In this document: in pieces, positions 34,594 through 45,624 of the stretch
Layout of the letters: the number at the start of each line of letters is the position of its first letter
How positions within the stretch are numbered: position 1 is the stretch's first letter
From: Fennellomyces sp. T-0311
Lineage: Eukaryota > Mucoromycota > Mucoromycetes > Mucorales > Lichtheimiaceae
Direction of reading: 5' to 3'
Assembly: GCA_025266875.1 (NCBI GenBank)
Contig: JALLLT010000032.1
Coordinates: 248,001-312,000 of the forward strand
DNA length: 64,000 bases
The notes under the pieces: generated by a model
Told to the model about the DNA's origin: nothing
Seen by the model: only the letters and a program-made list of their open reading frames with translations
Databases searched by the model: none
Translations under genes and position numbers: made by a program

Positions 34594-36544
34594 TTACATG
34601 CATGCTACTTTTTGAGCATACGCATAATGAAGATTCATAAAAGCTCTTTGTAAATCCATTTCGGCATCCATGGTTTCAAAAGCCGATTCCAATTCAAGAT
34701 CAGTGCGTGCTTCTGTCTGGTTACTTTCAGCCACAGCAGGTTGAAACTGCTCAAACAGTTCGCGCAGATCATCCTTGAAAAGCACACCTATACGTCCTCC
34801 CCAAACACCTAGGGGTAACGATGCATAGTTGCCATGATACAGCATACGATAGGCGTCATCGGGTCGGGTCAGGTTACCGAAAACATCCCTGAGCTGTCTG
34901 GCTAGACGTGGGTCCAGTGACTTGGATTCAATCACATGAATGACTAAATAAAAAAAAATGAGCTGTTATTTATACATGGTATTGTAAAACGATGACGACA
35001 GAAATATACCTTCCGAGTTGAATGTTTGCGTGACCTTGCCAACAAGGGGTCGGTCATAATAAATACGCATATCCATCTCAAGTAACTCAACAAAGCCCCC
35101 TGGTTTGCATACGCGCCAGCATTGCTTGACCAATTCTTGATATTGATCTGGAGGAAATGATAATAGTAGGAATCGACAGTGGACCAAATCAAACGAATGT
35201 TCTGGCATGTTTTTGATGCCTTCCAAAAGCGATTCGTAGCAACGAATAAACTTAAAGTTACGAGGCACCATACGACGGTTAGGTGAAGGACCGCCACCCC
35301 GATCATCGATACCAACTACCCTCCATTTTGGATATTCCAACGCGACTTGCGTGGCCCAAGCTCCATCGCCACATCTATCAAAAAATAACAAATGTTTATC
35401 GTTACTATTTTGCTATTGAACCGATATGTGGCTTTCGGCTTTACCCAACATGGAGAACATGTTTTTCAGATGCACCAGCGGAAGGCGAAATATCGAACGG
35501 ACTACAAAATAGCCTTTTGTATTCACACACAAAAGAGCAAAAGGGACATGCATGAATTTTTTGTCTACTTTTGTAATCGCCCAACACATCTCCGATTTGT
35601 AAAACTTACCCATCATCCATTGCTATTTGTACTAATTCGGTTTTGACCACCCAACGCTCTTGTTGTTGCAAAGGATCATCCAACCAATAAGGGTCGACAT
35701 CATCATCCTCTTCGTCGTACAGTTGACCGTCTTTTAATAAGGCTGCAAAGACAGGTGACCCTGGTTGAGAGCGGAAAATAGATGCCGGCCTTGAAGACAA
35801 ACTGATGCGATCGCCTGATGATACCAGCGATGTAATCGAATGGCGCTTTCGTTGAGTAGGTGATGGCTGAGGTGAGAATAACAAATGTTGGTCTTGATAA
35901 CTGGACGCCATGTTCTGGACTTCGTAAGCAGTGGCAACTGCGGCAGACGCCGCACCCGCACTACTATGATTGATCATTGACTCGTCATGCGATCGGCGGG
36001 GAGTGCCCCCAACACTGTGCGCCAAACCCTCATTATCGTAAAGCCGGTGTCGATGATGATGGTGGTGTCTTTTATTTGGCCAATGAAACCGTGGATAATG
36101 TGGATGATGCTTCCGTGCCTTGGACCAAAGTTCACTTAGAATGGATCGTTCGTTGCTATCGCGTCGATGACAGGACGATGATGAGAACTGGTCGTCAGAC
36201 ATGACAGAACTGCTTGTTGTTTGCTGCGAATTCCGTCGCTCTGACATGGGACTTTTTAAGGAGATGTTAAATCGTTGTTGCTGCGGAAATGATATGTGGC
36301 GTTGTTGCGGTATTGACTGTATCGTGGCTGTGGAAGCAAGCGGGTCGTCTGCAACGCTGGTGGATGACGAATGGTTGGTGTTTGTACGGTATATTGATAA
36401 CTTGTCGTTGGGCTCGACGATCATAATTTCACCTTCTGTTGGGTGTGGTTGTTCATCTTGTTCGCGACGAGTCCACTGGGTAAACCAGTTGAATAACCAA
36501 GACTTGGTCTTTTCGCGCTGTGGGTTGCTATTGGCAAGCGTCAT
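34594..36544 (-). CDS. SAM-dependent methyltransferase with long disordered N-terminus
   Basis: At least four exons on the minus strand. Exon 1 (36544 to about 35606) encodes a low-complexity N-terminal region rich in Ser, His, Arg and Gln, ending YWLDDPLQQQERWVVKTELV. Small exons give DISPSAGASEKHVLHVG joined to CGDGAWATQVALEYPKWRVVGIDD, which is methyltransferase motif I plus the acidic residue after strand beta 2. Later come FDLVHCRFLLLSFPPDQYQE and CKPGGFVELLEMD (motifs II/III). The last exon (34935-34594) holds a C-terminal helical part. This is the class I fold common in fungal LaeA-like and UbiE-like proteins with long N-terminal extensions; the substrate is unknown. The start at 36544 (MTLANSNPQREK) is preferred; an upstream in-frame Met at 36700 would add a hydrophobic leader. 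There is a His run in exon 1 near 36040-36070. Confidence 0.85.
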
Positions 36545-37567
36545 TTTTTTTTTCGTTGAAAAAACTACAATAATAAAGAAAAAGAGGGAAAAGCGAAAGG
36601 AAGAAGGGAAACGTATTCTTGGCTCTTTTTCTTTATTTGTCTCCCTGCAAACTTTTTGGGATTGCAGTGGCGCAACCACAGGGACAACAAGAACGTTCAA
36701 TGTTCGCTTTGTTTCACCTTCCTTGTACGACCAACTTGTTCAACCCAGCTTTTTCTTTTATATATTTTGGATCGGCAAAGCACAACAGTTTTGGGCTACG
36801 CTACAACCAAAATGGCTTGACAGAATTGTTACTGGGCGAGTCATCTATACAAACAGGCTGGGTTGGAGAGATGATTATAAAACGCTTACATTGATATGAT
36901 ACACATTCGATTTTTTGTTATAACTCACTCCAAATAATCACGCTTACTCTTTTCTTCTCTTTTCTCTTACTCATGCTCCTTTCCCCCTTCCATCTCCTCC
37001 TTTTCTGTGTTTCTTACTCTACTGGGCACAATATACTTTTTTTTTACTTTGCATACGCATACATTGCACATTTATGCCTGCAAGTAAATGAGGAGTGAGT
37101 CGTTTGCATAAACGACATGTACATAGATTCGTAAAGATTAAAAAAAGGAAAACAAACATTGTAAACCTATATTCAAATGAAATCATACAAAAGAACATGT
37201 GTGTTGGTCATTTTTTCAACATATGAACATGAAACAGAACCTGTTTAGAGCATTTCGCGCCCATTCTCCTATTTCCGTTTGGATGCGCCATAAATGTTTG
37301 CAGTGTTACCAACTGTTCGAAAATCTTTTTAATTTTACTTTCTCTGTACAAAAGTGTTATTATTTTTGGGGGATGGGGAAAGTCTGATGGATCTATGTGC
37401 AAGAGGTTCGAAAAAAGGTTGTTTGAAAAGAAGTGTTAGGAATTCTTTTAAAGTGTGTGTTTATGCGGGTGAGAGGCGTGAGAGGCGGATGTTGAATAAG
37501 CTTGGATTAACACCTTTATATAAAAGCAGTGTTTCCATGGTATTTTCGATTGCCTGGCTTTTTTGGT
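36545..37567. other. Promoter of methyltransferase gene and spacer
   Basis: About 1 kb between two genes in the same direction. A pyrimidine-rich tract on the plus strand lies near 36950-37020. The long plus-strand open frame 36201-36899 is antisense to exon 1 of the methyltransferase and is not called. Confidence 0.45.
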
Positions 37568-38321
37568 CTATGCAGTATTGTTGCCATCGCTACGAACAGC
37601 TTTTTGTTGTTGCTGTTGCTGCTGTTGACCTGCTTCCGCCATAACAACAAAGCGCTCCAAGACTTTATGGAAACCTTCGCGACCAGTCGCAGCGTTCTGT
37701 TTGAATCGCTTCAACGTGAACTCCTCAAGAAGACTACCCCATCGTGATACCAAACTGCCTGCAGTGATTGCTGCTTGCTGTGTAAATTGCGTTCTATTTG
37801 TTTTTTGTTTCTCTGTTAGAAATCTTGGGTCATCAACAATATATACCCAAATTCTTACTTTGTAGGATCGTCCGGATGCACCTTATACTGAATTGTCTCC
37901 TGTACGCTCAGTAAATTGGCCATTGTCAAATTCACGCTTTGCATGGTAAGGGTTTGTGTCCGTGGGTCAATGGTAGAAACTTCTCGGACATAATGTGTCG
38001 TATCCGAGCCAAGAATCTAAACATTATTTTAGGTTTTTCTTTTTATTGCAAGGGGCGTGTGTGTGTGTGCGTGTGTGTATGTGTTGTTTCTGAAAATACC
38101 AAAAAACTTTTTTTTACCTTGAGAATAAACGTAGGAACGTTCTGGGTTACTGTGAAAAGACGTTCCGTGGTGAGAATGCCGGTTTCAGGGTCAACATGTT
38201 GGTTCAAAATGTCGACTGCTTGGACGTGTGGCGAATTTTCGTTTGGATATTTCTTCCAGTTCGCAGCCGAAACGACACTCCATTCATAGTTGTAATCATG
38301 CTTTGTTTCAAAGATCTTCAT
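37568..38321 (-). CDS. PRELI/UPS-family mitochondrial lipid transfer protein
   Basis: Three exons on the minus strand, 38321-38118, 38016-37859 and 37793-37568, join in frame to 195 aa. The PRELI/MSF1 domain starts at the first residue (MKIFETKHDYNYEWSVVSAA, NWKKYPNENSPHVQAVDILN). It continues with PETGILTTERLFTVTQNVPT, ILGSDTTHYVREVSTIDPRT, LTMQSVNLTMANLLSVQETI and ends with SLVSRWGSLLEEFTLKRFKQ. A glutamine run near the C-terminus is followed by the stop. UPS/PRELID proteins pair with Mdm35/TRIAP1 and shuttle phosphatidic acid or phosphatidylserine across the mitochondrial intermembrane space. Which lipid applies cannot be read here. The first intron contains a GT/CA microsatellite. Confidence 0.9.
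38056..38084. repeat. (GT)n microsatellite in intron
   Basis: An imperfect GT run within the first intron of the PRELI/UPS gene. Confidence 0.8.
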
Positions 38322-39379
38322 TGGTGAAAGCGTAACGAAAAAACAAACGTCTATTGGAAGAATGGCAAGGGCGATTACAAAAGATTTTTTTTTCTGCGCG
38401 CTTTGAGCAAAAAAAAGAAGGGAGGAAGGGGGTGGGCCTGTGGGCCTGTGCGACCTTTTATGGTTTAGCGTAGTGGCTATCGCAAAATAGGGACCGTAGT
38501 TTCCGATGGATTATCGGTATGAGGGTGCCTTTTCGTACAAGGATACACAAGTCATAACTTTCACTTTTCACAAACGCGCTTGGTTTAATCGATAACGGCT
38601 AGCAAGGACGAAACCATTTCGATGCATTCCCTACTTGAAGCTCGGCAATGACATTTATGCGCTATCTTTTGATAATCCAAGAGCAGCTTTTTAAGGCGAC
38701 TTTAAGGTTCATGGCTCTCTCGGCTGTATTCCCGGGAAGTTTGCCAACTTAACAAAGCGCTCAAATGTCCGCCAATACCTGTCGTCATTCGTGCCAAGAA
38801 ATGGGCACTGCTCGCTCAACCAACCTTATCCATTGCGCCACTTTTGACAGAATAAAGGGTGTTCGAAGACGCCCATCTCCATTTGTCCTCAGCCTGCCAT
38901 ATGAACTTGCATTGATAATGGTTTGAAGACACGATGCTTTTCGGGTGCACTTCGTTCCTTTGGTCACCATCGTGCATAATACCGAAACATGACACGTCAC
39001 GTGAGAGTCAAACGAATGTTCTTTCGGGATCTTGCATCTGAAACCCGTCATTACGAGCATTATGCTTGCTTGCACTGCTTTATCTTGTAGGCAAATCATA
39101 ATTTTCGGTAACAGTGGCTTAATCACCATACTGCGCTGGTTTCCAAAGGTGAGATGCACCTACAACAAATTGAGTAACGGCCCAATTCGTCCTTTTTACT
39201 CGATAACTGGTTATATAAGCATGTGTGTGTGCTTCAAATATCATGCTAACATATGTGTTACGCTTTGCTACGTAAAAGTATGCCCACACCTGGGATAGCC
39301 AACTATTTAGCCAGTGCTTCGTAAAACACAGCTGTAAAACATCTTGTTCCAAGAATAATAATACCTTGATCATATGAAA
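38322..39379. other. Intergenic region
   Basis: This includes the PRELI gene promoter. A plus-strand stretch near 38810-38850 looks slightly like an inverted tRNA-Arg 5' half but lacks a T-arm, so no tRNA is called. Weak similarity to 43380-43500 may begin near 39300. Confidence 0.4.
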
Positions 39380-39650
39380 AAGTAGCAGCAAAAACATACC
39401 CGACCCAAAACCTAATGAAAGCAAGACGCTTCTGGCAAAACAAATGATTATCCACTTTGCAGTGTGTACCTATTTCATCAGCTGCCTTCTAAAGCAAGTC
39501 ATTTCCCATTGCAGGTGGTGGTGATAATGGTGAACGCAAGAAAACAGTATACATGGAGACAAAATTTTCTTTGAGCCTTGATGGCGCTTTTAAAGTCCTT
39601 CTACTCGGCTCGTTAAATTATCATTTAGCAGCCACGAAAGCGATTATATA
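39380..39650 (-). pseudogene. Relic of a second M20 peptidase gene (3' end)
   Basis: This aligns with the 3' end and 3' flank of the intact M20 gene at 43500-43820. Matching blocks include the CCAAAAC...TTTCTGG...AGTGTGTA...TATTTCATCA order in the flank. The C-terminal codons correspond to the intact KKDFEHTVKA, here KDF, then S-A-I-K-A after a stop. AGCAGCCACGAAAGCGATT at 39627-39645 matches AGCAGCCACGAAATCAATT in the intact gene. About 80 bp between the last two blocks is missing, an in-frame stop is present, and the 5' part of the gene is absent. This is a decayed duplicate about 4 kb from its source. Confidence 0.65.
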
Positions 39651-40110
39651 AATAGGCGATTTATAATTAGAACGTACACCGGTATCATTGTGTGTTTTCA
39701 TAAAGTTTTAACTGCTTTGTAACTTGGTATCCAGGACTGCAGTTTATGCGAAATAGTGAAGGATCCATTATATGCATTTAAAGGACATGTCACAAGCGGT
39801 GTAATAAAAAATAAGACTCTCTTGTTCTTCCTATAACAAAATTGATTATTATCCCCTCTACCCTCCGTTGCTTTGATCAGTAATCTAAAACAATATATAT
39901 AGTACGCCTGCTTTTACGGAGCTTTCGACTTTAGCCTTCCTCTATTTTGTTTGAATAGGTAAGATACGTTAGAAATGGGTAAATAGAATACCTATGCATC
40001 TAGCGCATAATATATCAGTAGTATGGCTGCTGGTGGTTGTCTCAGTTTGCGATATACCCGAGAAGCCGTCAGTGGTTCGCGCTGGTCAGTTAGGTGAAGA
40101 TGAACATTAA
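39651..40110. other. Intergenic, no feature seen
   Basis: AT-rich sequence after the peptidase relic. No coding or repeat signal was recognised. Confidence 0.35.
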
Positions 40111-40906
40111 GATAAAGAGCTAGCACAAGCATGACAAGTCGCACGATTCCAAGACAGGTAATATTCGTCATCGTAAAGAGGATGATATGTGTTAATTGGA
40201 TGACTTTAATGATTCCTATGTGTACAAAAGCAATTCCTGCATCCCCAAACAGGTATACCAGCTACACAGGAAGCCATACTCCGTTGGATGGCTGAGGCGA
40301 CTGCATAAAACAATGACGTGCAATTTAAATTGGCCAGTATCGATAGTATCCTTGAGATGTGTAGCCATTTCTGATTTTTTTCATGGCTTGCTTCAGCGAG
40401 CATCATCACCGATTAACTTCAGAGCTGACGAATTATTCGCCTGAGGCAGTGAGGGATTTCACAAAAAAAATGGTACACGTATCCGCGAGATGGAACGCGT
40501 TGTCGGCAATTACTTGGTTCGTTCCATTGAATGCCATCCTCCGACACTCCAAGCACACAGACAACGTGATCCTGATGCACTACATTCCGTGATGCAAGTT
40601 GTTTGTCTGAATCTGATCAATGCTGCATTCATGGATAACAATCCTAGTATTCTCGTTCTGGCGGAAGCGGAAGAACCCACGTCATCATTAAGCCTTCCCT
40701 TTATGCAAACTTGGATACTAATAATTAAAATAGCGGCTGCCAGAAGAGATAGTGAGAACCACCGAAGTTCATATGTTCCGGGAATTGTACAAGTCATCAG
40801 CAGTTTACATCCTGCTGCTCCTCAGAACGCTCAGCGTCGGCGGGAACAAATGAAAATGTTTTATCGGAGGTGTTGCCCCAGAAATCGCACGAAGTCTTAC
40901 GATTAA
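40110..40906 (+). pseudogene. Coding-like fragments of an unrecognised gene
   Basis: Open segments in changing frames on the plus strand: HHHRLTSELTNYSPEAVRDF followed by TKKMVHVSARW (about 40393-40490), then ERVVGNYLVRSIECHPPTLQ, AHRQRDPDALHSVMQVVCLN, INAAFMDNNPSILVLAEAEE and a basic C-terminus to 40906. The texture is that of a conserved alpha-helical protein, faintly like the region upstream of a HECT ubiquitin ligase domain, but I cannot assign it. Frame changes lack clear introns, so it is probably a decayed gene. Confidence 0.3.
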
Positions 40907-41287
40907 TATAAAGCATGTGGTTGGTTGATAAGAAGGTGCTGTTTTTGATTAGCGTAGTATGATTGTTCATATTGCTAGCTCAAGCAAAAAGCATATGTTT
41001 TCCAATTATTACACAATGTATGAAAATGATATAACTATATGATGTAGCGCGTTTAATCCAAAACGCACAGAGTAGTACCCCATGAATTACTCTTTTTACA
41101 TAACCATAATATTATGAATGCACACCATCGTTGCTTAAGCAGTACATATTCCTTGGAATTTTGTCTCTAATCTTCTTAACGAACGAGATTCTCGTAGTGT
41201 TTATATATGACGTGATAAAAATATGTTAGAAGAGATAGATCAAATTTCCTGTCGTAATACATGAAAAGCAAGTCAGCCAGTGATATA

Positions 41288-41457
41288 CAGTGGCCGCTTC
41301 ATATAATGATACTTTATATAACGATAATTCGATATAAGGATACAATGTTCGATGCACTGAAACGTAATCACTGCCAAATACCATTTTAAATAAGGATATT
41401 TTGATATAACGATATAATTTTCGATAACCATCAAATCGTTACATAAAGCAGCCACTG
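41288..41457. mobile_element. MITE 1, pogo-like ends
   Basis: A 170-bp non-coding element. Left end CAGTGGCCGCTTCATATAAT and right end (inverted) CAGTGGCTGCTTTATGTAAC face each other, flanked by TA on both sides. It shares its ends with the 84-bp element at 59508. CAGT...ATATAACGA-type ends are characteristic of pogo/Tigger-class Tc1-mariner elements. The interior contains several ATATAACGATA units. Confidence 0.75.
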
Positions 41458-41549
41458 TATAGTAAATACATTGAAAGATGGTTAATGGAAATTACTATAA
41501 AGAAGGTAGGTGTTGCATTGGTGATATAAATAAAAACAGGACTTAACTT

Positions 41550-41840
41550 CATTCTGAATGTTTGTATTAGCCATGAATATCAGTTATCCCAGCTGTTTAG
41601 AACTTTCGCAGATCTCGTTTCAACAATTTTCCACTTTCCGGATGCCAATCACCTAACGGTCAAGGAGGCCATGGCGTTGTGTTCACACTGTATGAAAGCA
41701 TGCGTCGCGCTCCGGAGATGCTCTACGACACCGCCTGATGACGCTCCATCTCAGTCAACAGATAGTGCATTGTGCATTGTGCATTCCATGGGTTTTGACG
41801 TGTTTTCTAAAGTGTGAGATCGATCGTTTCCTTTATACGT
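41550..41840 (+). pseudogene. Coding-like fragment, unrecognised
   Basis: One frame on the plus strand reads HEYQLSQLFRTFADLVSTIF, then HFPDANHLTVKEAMALCSHC and MKACVALRRC before a TGCAT-type short repeat (about 41768-41790) and a TGA. It may be an exon of the same decayed gene as 40110-40906, from which MITE 1 and AT-rich DNA separate it. No family was recognised. Confidence 0.25.
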
Positions 41841-42618
41841 GAAGTCGTTTGTATAATGGAGTAAATTAAAGAAAGACTTACTTGATAACCAATAATAATG
41901 TTATACATCGAACAGTCAAGCGATACCTGTTCATATTAGCACCTATCAAATCCGGTTCCATTTGGAGGTTTTTTCTGGATGTCAGACAAAGCATAATAAA
42001 ACCTTTTTCTGTGATAATGGGCTGATTCCGCACTGGTGGGTGAAGACGAAATGAGTATTTCAACACCTTTCTGTACATCAATGATGACAATGATGTAGTG
42101 GTGCTGAAATATTTGCACATCAGCACAATGTATTCAACATAAAGACCTCGTTCGTTCAGAGAATCGGATACATCGACTTTTGACAGTTTCCGTTGTAATC
42201 ATAGAGAATGTGTCTAATAGTGCTCACTTCTTGGAGCCTTCGTCATTTATTTTTTTTAAGATCTTATGACTTTCTGTAATATCCTGGGTCGAAAATGCGT
42301 GTGCGGTTGCGTTGTTGTAAAAGGAAATTGTTTGTATAAAGTAATTCTGTGTGAAACAGGGTCCACAAAGTAGGCTGAATATAGAGAAATAGAAAAGGTG
42401 AGTTAACCAAATACAGATATAAGCTCCTGCCTTGGGCTTCTGAAAGGTATGATCAAAGATAATTGAGGTCAAGTTAACTGCTTTATTTCATTTGATTCAA
42501 CAAGGGTATTTATATGTTTCTGTGGATACGCTGACTGTGGATACATCGGGCTATGCCGGAGGTAAAAGGTGGGTTAGATAGGAATTACAACTAGCAAGAG
42601 ATCCGAGTGCGGAAGAAG
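41841..42618. other. Intergenic, no feature seen
   Basis: AT-rich; overlapping short minus-strand frames near 41878-42126 are not convincing. Confidence 0.35.
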
Positions 42619-42619
42619 A

Positions 42620-42810
42620 TAAACGAAAGTGCAGATGCACCATATAATAGTATAGGTCGGTAGCTTGGGAAGATCAGAACGAAAAGAAGAAGATACATCA
42701 AGTGCAGATGCACCATATAGTTGAATGGAGGTCAATACAAAGGTCAAGTGCGTGCCAAAAAGGGAAAGGTAGCATAAACGAAGAGGAGCCGAGAAATTTC
42801 GTTACAGCGT
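42620..42810. repeat. Dispersed repeat, copy B
   Basis: This is the second copy of the repeat at 15041-15230, same orientation, roughly 80 percent identical by eye. It has two GTGCAGATGCAC inverted motifs at 42629-42640 and 42702-42713, 73 bp apart (71 bp in copy A). No F-box gene follows this copy; sequence after 42812 does not resemble the F-box coding region. Confidence 0.8.
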
Positions 42811-43499
42811 GCTTATTCAAATAAGTAAGCATTGTTGATTGATCTTAATTATATCGAATTCCCTTTCATTGCTCGGAAGCTCAAGACGTAAGGTACCAAG
42901 ACGGACCTATGATAGGTGCTTCTAAAGTACTGCTCGCATTTTTTGACCCCAAGGCTCGGCCTGTTGGTCCCAGTAATACCTGGATTCAACTCCATACCCA
43001 TATGAACTAGAAAGTAGATTTTTATACTGCTCTCCTGGCACCGGTGCGGTGAATGAGGAGACTTGATTACCACTCTTCTACTCATGATTTCTTTTTTTTC
43101 TATAATGCATCTGGTTAAGTCTGCAATACTGGCCAATAATCAGAAACTCAACACATTCTTCTACCAATTTATGTATAAACATCCTCTGTGGTTTCGCAGT
43201 GGGTAAATAGATTTGTTGGTAGTACTCTCAATGATATTTGTGTTCGTGACGGTGAACCTTGAGGCATTTTAAAATTGTAAAGTTGTTATTCAAAAAACTA
43301 TACATTTATATTGCTAGTATACCAACTGCAAATCTGATTTGCATTTTTCTACATTTTGTTCAAAACCTTCTCTTCTTGCGTTTATTATTGTGCTCCTCCA
43401 TCACAAATAATACAACAGTGATGAATGCTAATAGCGATTCACTTGTCCACCAACCCATGGATGTAAACATTTGAAAGAGTACCAACATAATACTTGATC
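42811..43499. other. Spacer between repeat copy B and M20 gene
   Basis: A 95-codon minus frame (42849-43136) is unsupported. The part from about 43380 on belongs to the 3' flank that is duplicated near 39300-39480. Confidence 0.35.
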
Positions 43500-43664
43500 C
43501 AAAACTCAATAAAAAGCAAAAGGTTTCTGGTATAAAAGAGTACCCATTTTGGAGTGTGTATTTATTTCATCAAACTTGCCCACTGGGAGTTGATTGAGCA
43601 CCCTGCTACCAAATGGAGACGGTGTGGTGAAAAGGAGACAGTTGATATGGAGGCAATATCATTT

Positions 43665-45624
43665 TTAAGCTTTCACAGTGTGTTCGAAATCCTTCTTCAC
43701 GGCTTGGAAGAGATTGTCATCCAGTAGCACCTGGCTAGCCGTGACAGTCAAGCCCTTAGCAGATAAAATGGTATCCTTGTGAGCTTGAACTGTGCGGGCA
43801 GCAGCCACGAAATCAATTGTGTGATTGGCAGCAGTAGTGTGGATGCCAAACATGGGATGGAGCGAAGGTACTTCATATGAAATGTTGCCGAAATCTGTTG
43901 AACCACCGCCGGTAGAAGCTTGTTCGACAGCAGTTGGGAACTGGATGCCACCCTCTCGTTCCATATATTCTCTGTACACGTCAGCCATGGGTGCGTTGGG
44001 AACAACGTCTGCACGGTATGTTTAGCTTGAGAGAACTTCAAGTTGTAACAATTGCACTCGTACCCTTGGTAACACCGATTTCACGCCAAGTCCACTTGAC
44101 CTCACAGCCTGTCGCCAGCGCAGCTGCCTTGAAGCATTCTTCCATTTTATGCATGAGGCGACCGATTTGGTCGAATTTGGTGGTACGAACAAAGAAAAAC
44201 GCGGAGGTGTAGTCTGGAATAACATTAGGCTATCGATAATGGGTCCCAGTTAGCTTCCATGCACCCATTATAAAACCTTGAGAAAACCTACAGCCTTTCC
44301 GCCATCCGTCACAATACCATGTACTCTATAGGAACAAGGGTTAGATGGACATCATTCACGGCGAGACACCATACGCTGACCTGTCGGTCGGCAAAAGCTG
44401 TTGGCGCATCATACTAATGCTGTTCCAAACCTGCACCATAGCATCGAGGGCATTGACGCCTGAGAATTTGTGTTAGCGTCCGACTGTGTCACGAAATGGA
44501 GCTATGCCTTTACCTTCCCATGGAGCAGCTAAAGAGTGCGAAACGGGAAGTGTCAGGTACAAGGTATATAAGAAGCCGGGGGATGCTTACCTGAGGCATG
44601 ACTGGCCTTTCCGAAGAACTCCAAACGGACGTCGTGGATAGCAATCATGGCGCCGCGTTCAGCGTGGTAAGCACTAACGTTTTAATTTAAGCCAAAAGAA
44701 ACTATGGGTGTACATGCAGGTACTTACGCAGGATGCAACATCAAGCATACATCCACATTGTCCTGGATGGCGCGCTTGTTGACGAGAACAATCTTGCCAA
44801 TTGAAAGTTCTGCAACACCAGCATTAATATCAGCCCCGCTCCGGTATCACCATCCCTGCTTACCTTCAGCAGGAGTGCCGAACAGGATGACCTTGCCAGA
44901 CGCCTTGCCACTTTCCAATACGGCCTTTACGCCGATAGCGGCAGCGACACCGCTGATGGCGATAAGATTATGACCGCACGCCTGGCCGAGTCTATCAAGA
45001 TCGGCCGTCAAGATCAAACAAATCTGAGTATATCCAAACAGCACTTACCCAGGAAGACCATCGTATTCAGAGCAGAGGCCAACGCGCCTTCCTGAGCCGT
45101 TGCTGTACTCTGCCGTGAATGCTGTCTCCATACCATAAGCGTGGCGAGTGACTGTGAAGCCCTTGCTCTCAAGATAATCGGTGAGAACTTTGTGTGCGTG
45201 GAACTCCTTCATGCCAGTCTCCATATGGTCGTGAAGCTAAACCGACTATCAGCCACCATGTTTCTGGACAGCACGTTTTACATACATCCAAGCTAATTGT
45301 GCGCAATTCATCCGAAACGTCATCAATGGCCTTTGCGACAATGTGCTCAACTTCGGAATCGCGCTTGACATCCAGCTGTTCGAATGCCTAATCACAAAAC
45401 ACCTTAACTTTAGCACGACATGGAATGAATGGTTGCCCTAATTAGCTTGCCTTGGACACGCATTCCTCGTAAGCAGGCAACTTCTCCGAGGCCGCGGGAT
45501 AATACGACGGAACCGACTGTTCTGTTCGCGCGGCTACGGATCGACGAGCAGATTGCTTTTTCTTTTTGAAACTGAAGAAGTTGCCGAAGCAGTTCGAAGG
45601 TGCGTAGTCGTCCGAAGGTGCCAT
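43665..45624 (-). CDS. M20 family peptidase/amidohydrolase (PM20D2/ACY1L2-like)
   Basis: An intron-rich gene on the minus strand. Exon 1 starts at 45624 with a Lys-rich leader. Later exons give FEQLDVKRDSEVEHIVAKAI, HDHMETGMKEFHAHKVLTDY, RRVGLCSEYDGLPG then LGQACGHNLIAISGVAAAIG, FGTPAEE, LVNKRAIQDNVDVCLMLHPA, FFGKASHAS, AAPWEGVNALDAMVQVWNSI, NVIPDYTSAFFFVRTTKFDQ and a last exon ending LFQAVKKDFEHTVKA. The metal-ligand signatures of the M20D group are present (SEYD, CGHN, TPAEE, HP). Relatives hydrolyse N-acyl amino acids or Xaa-basic dipeptides; cytosolic location is likely as no signal peptide is seen. The substrate is not determinable. A decayed copy of its 3' end lies at 39380-39650. Confidence 0.88.

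Noticed and set aside
36201..36899. A 232-codon plus-strand open frame
   Set aside because: It is mostly antisense to exon 1 and the leader of the methyltransferase; that strand's low-complexity codons keep the opposite frame open.
38800..38870. tRNA-Arg-like 5' half on the minus strand (GTGGCGCAATGGATAAGG)
   Set aside because: No anticodon arm or GGTTCGA-type T-arm follows at the right distance, so it is at most a relic or chance.
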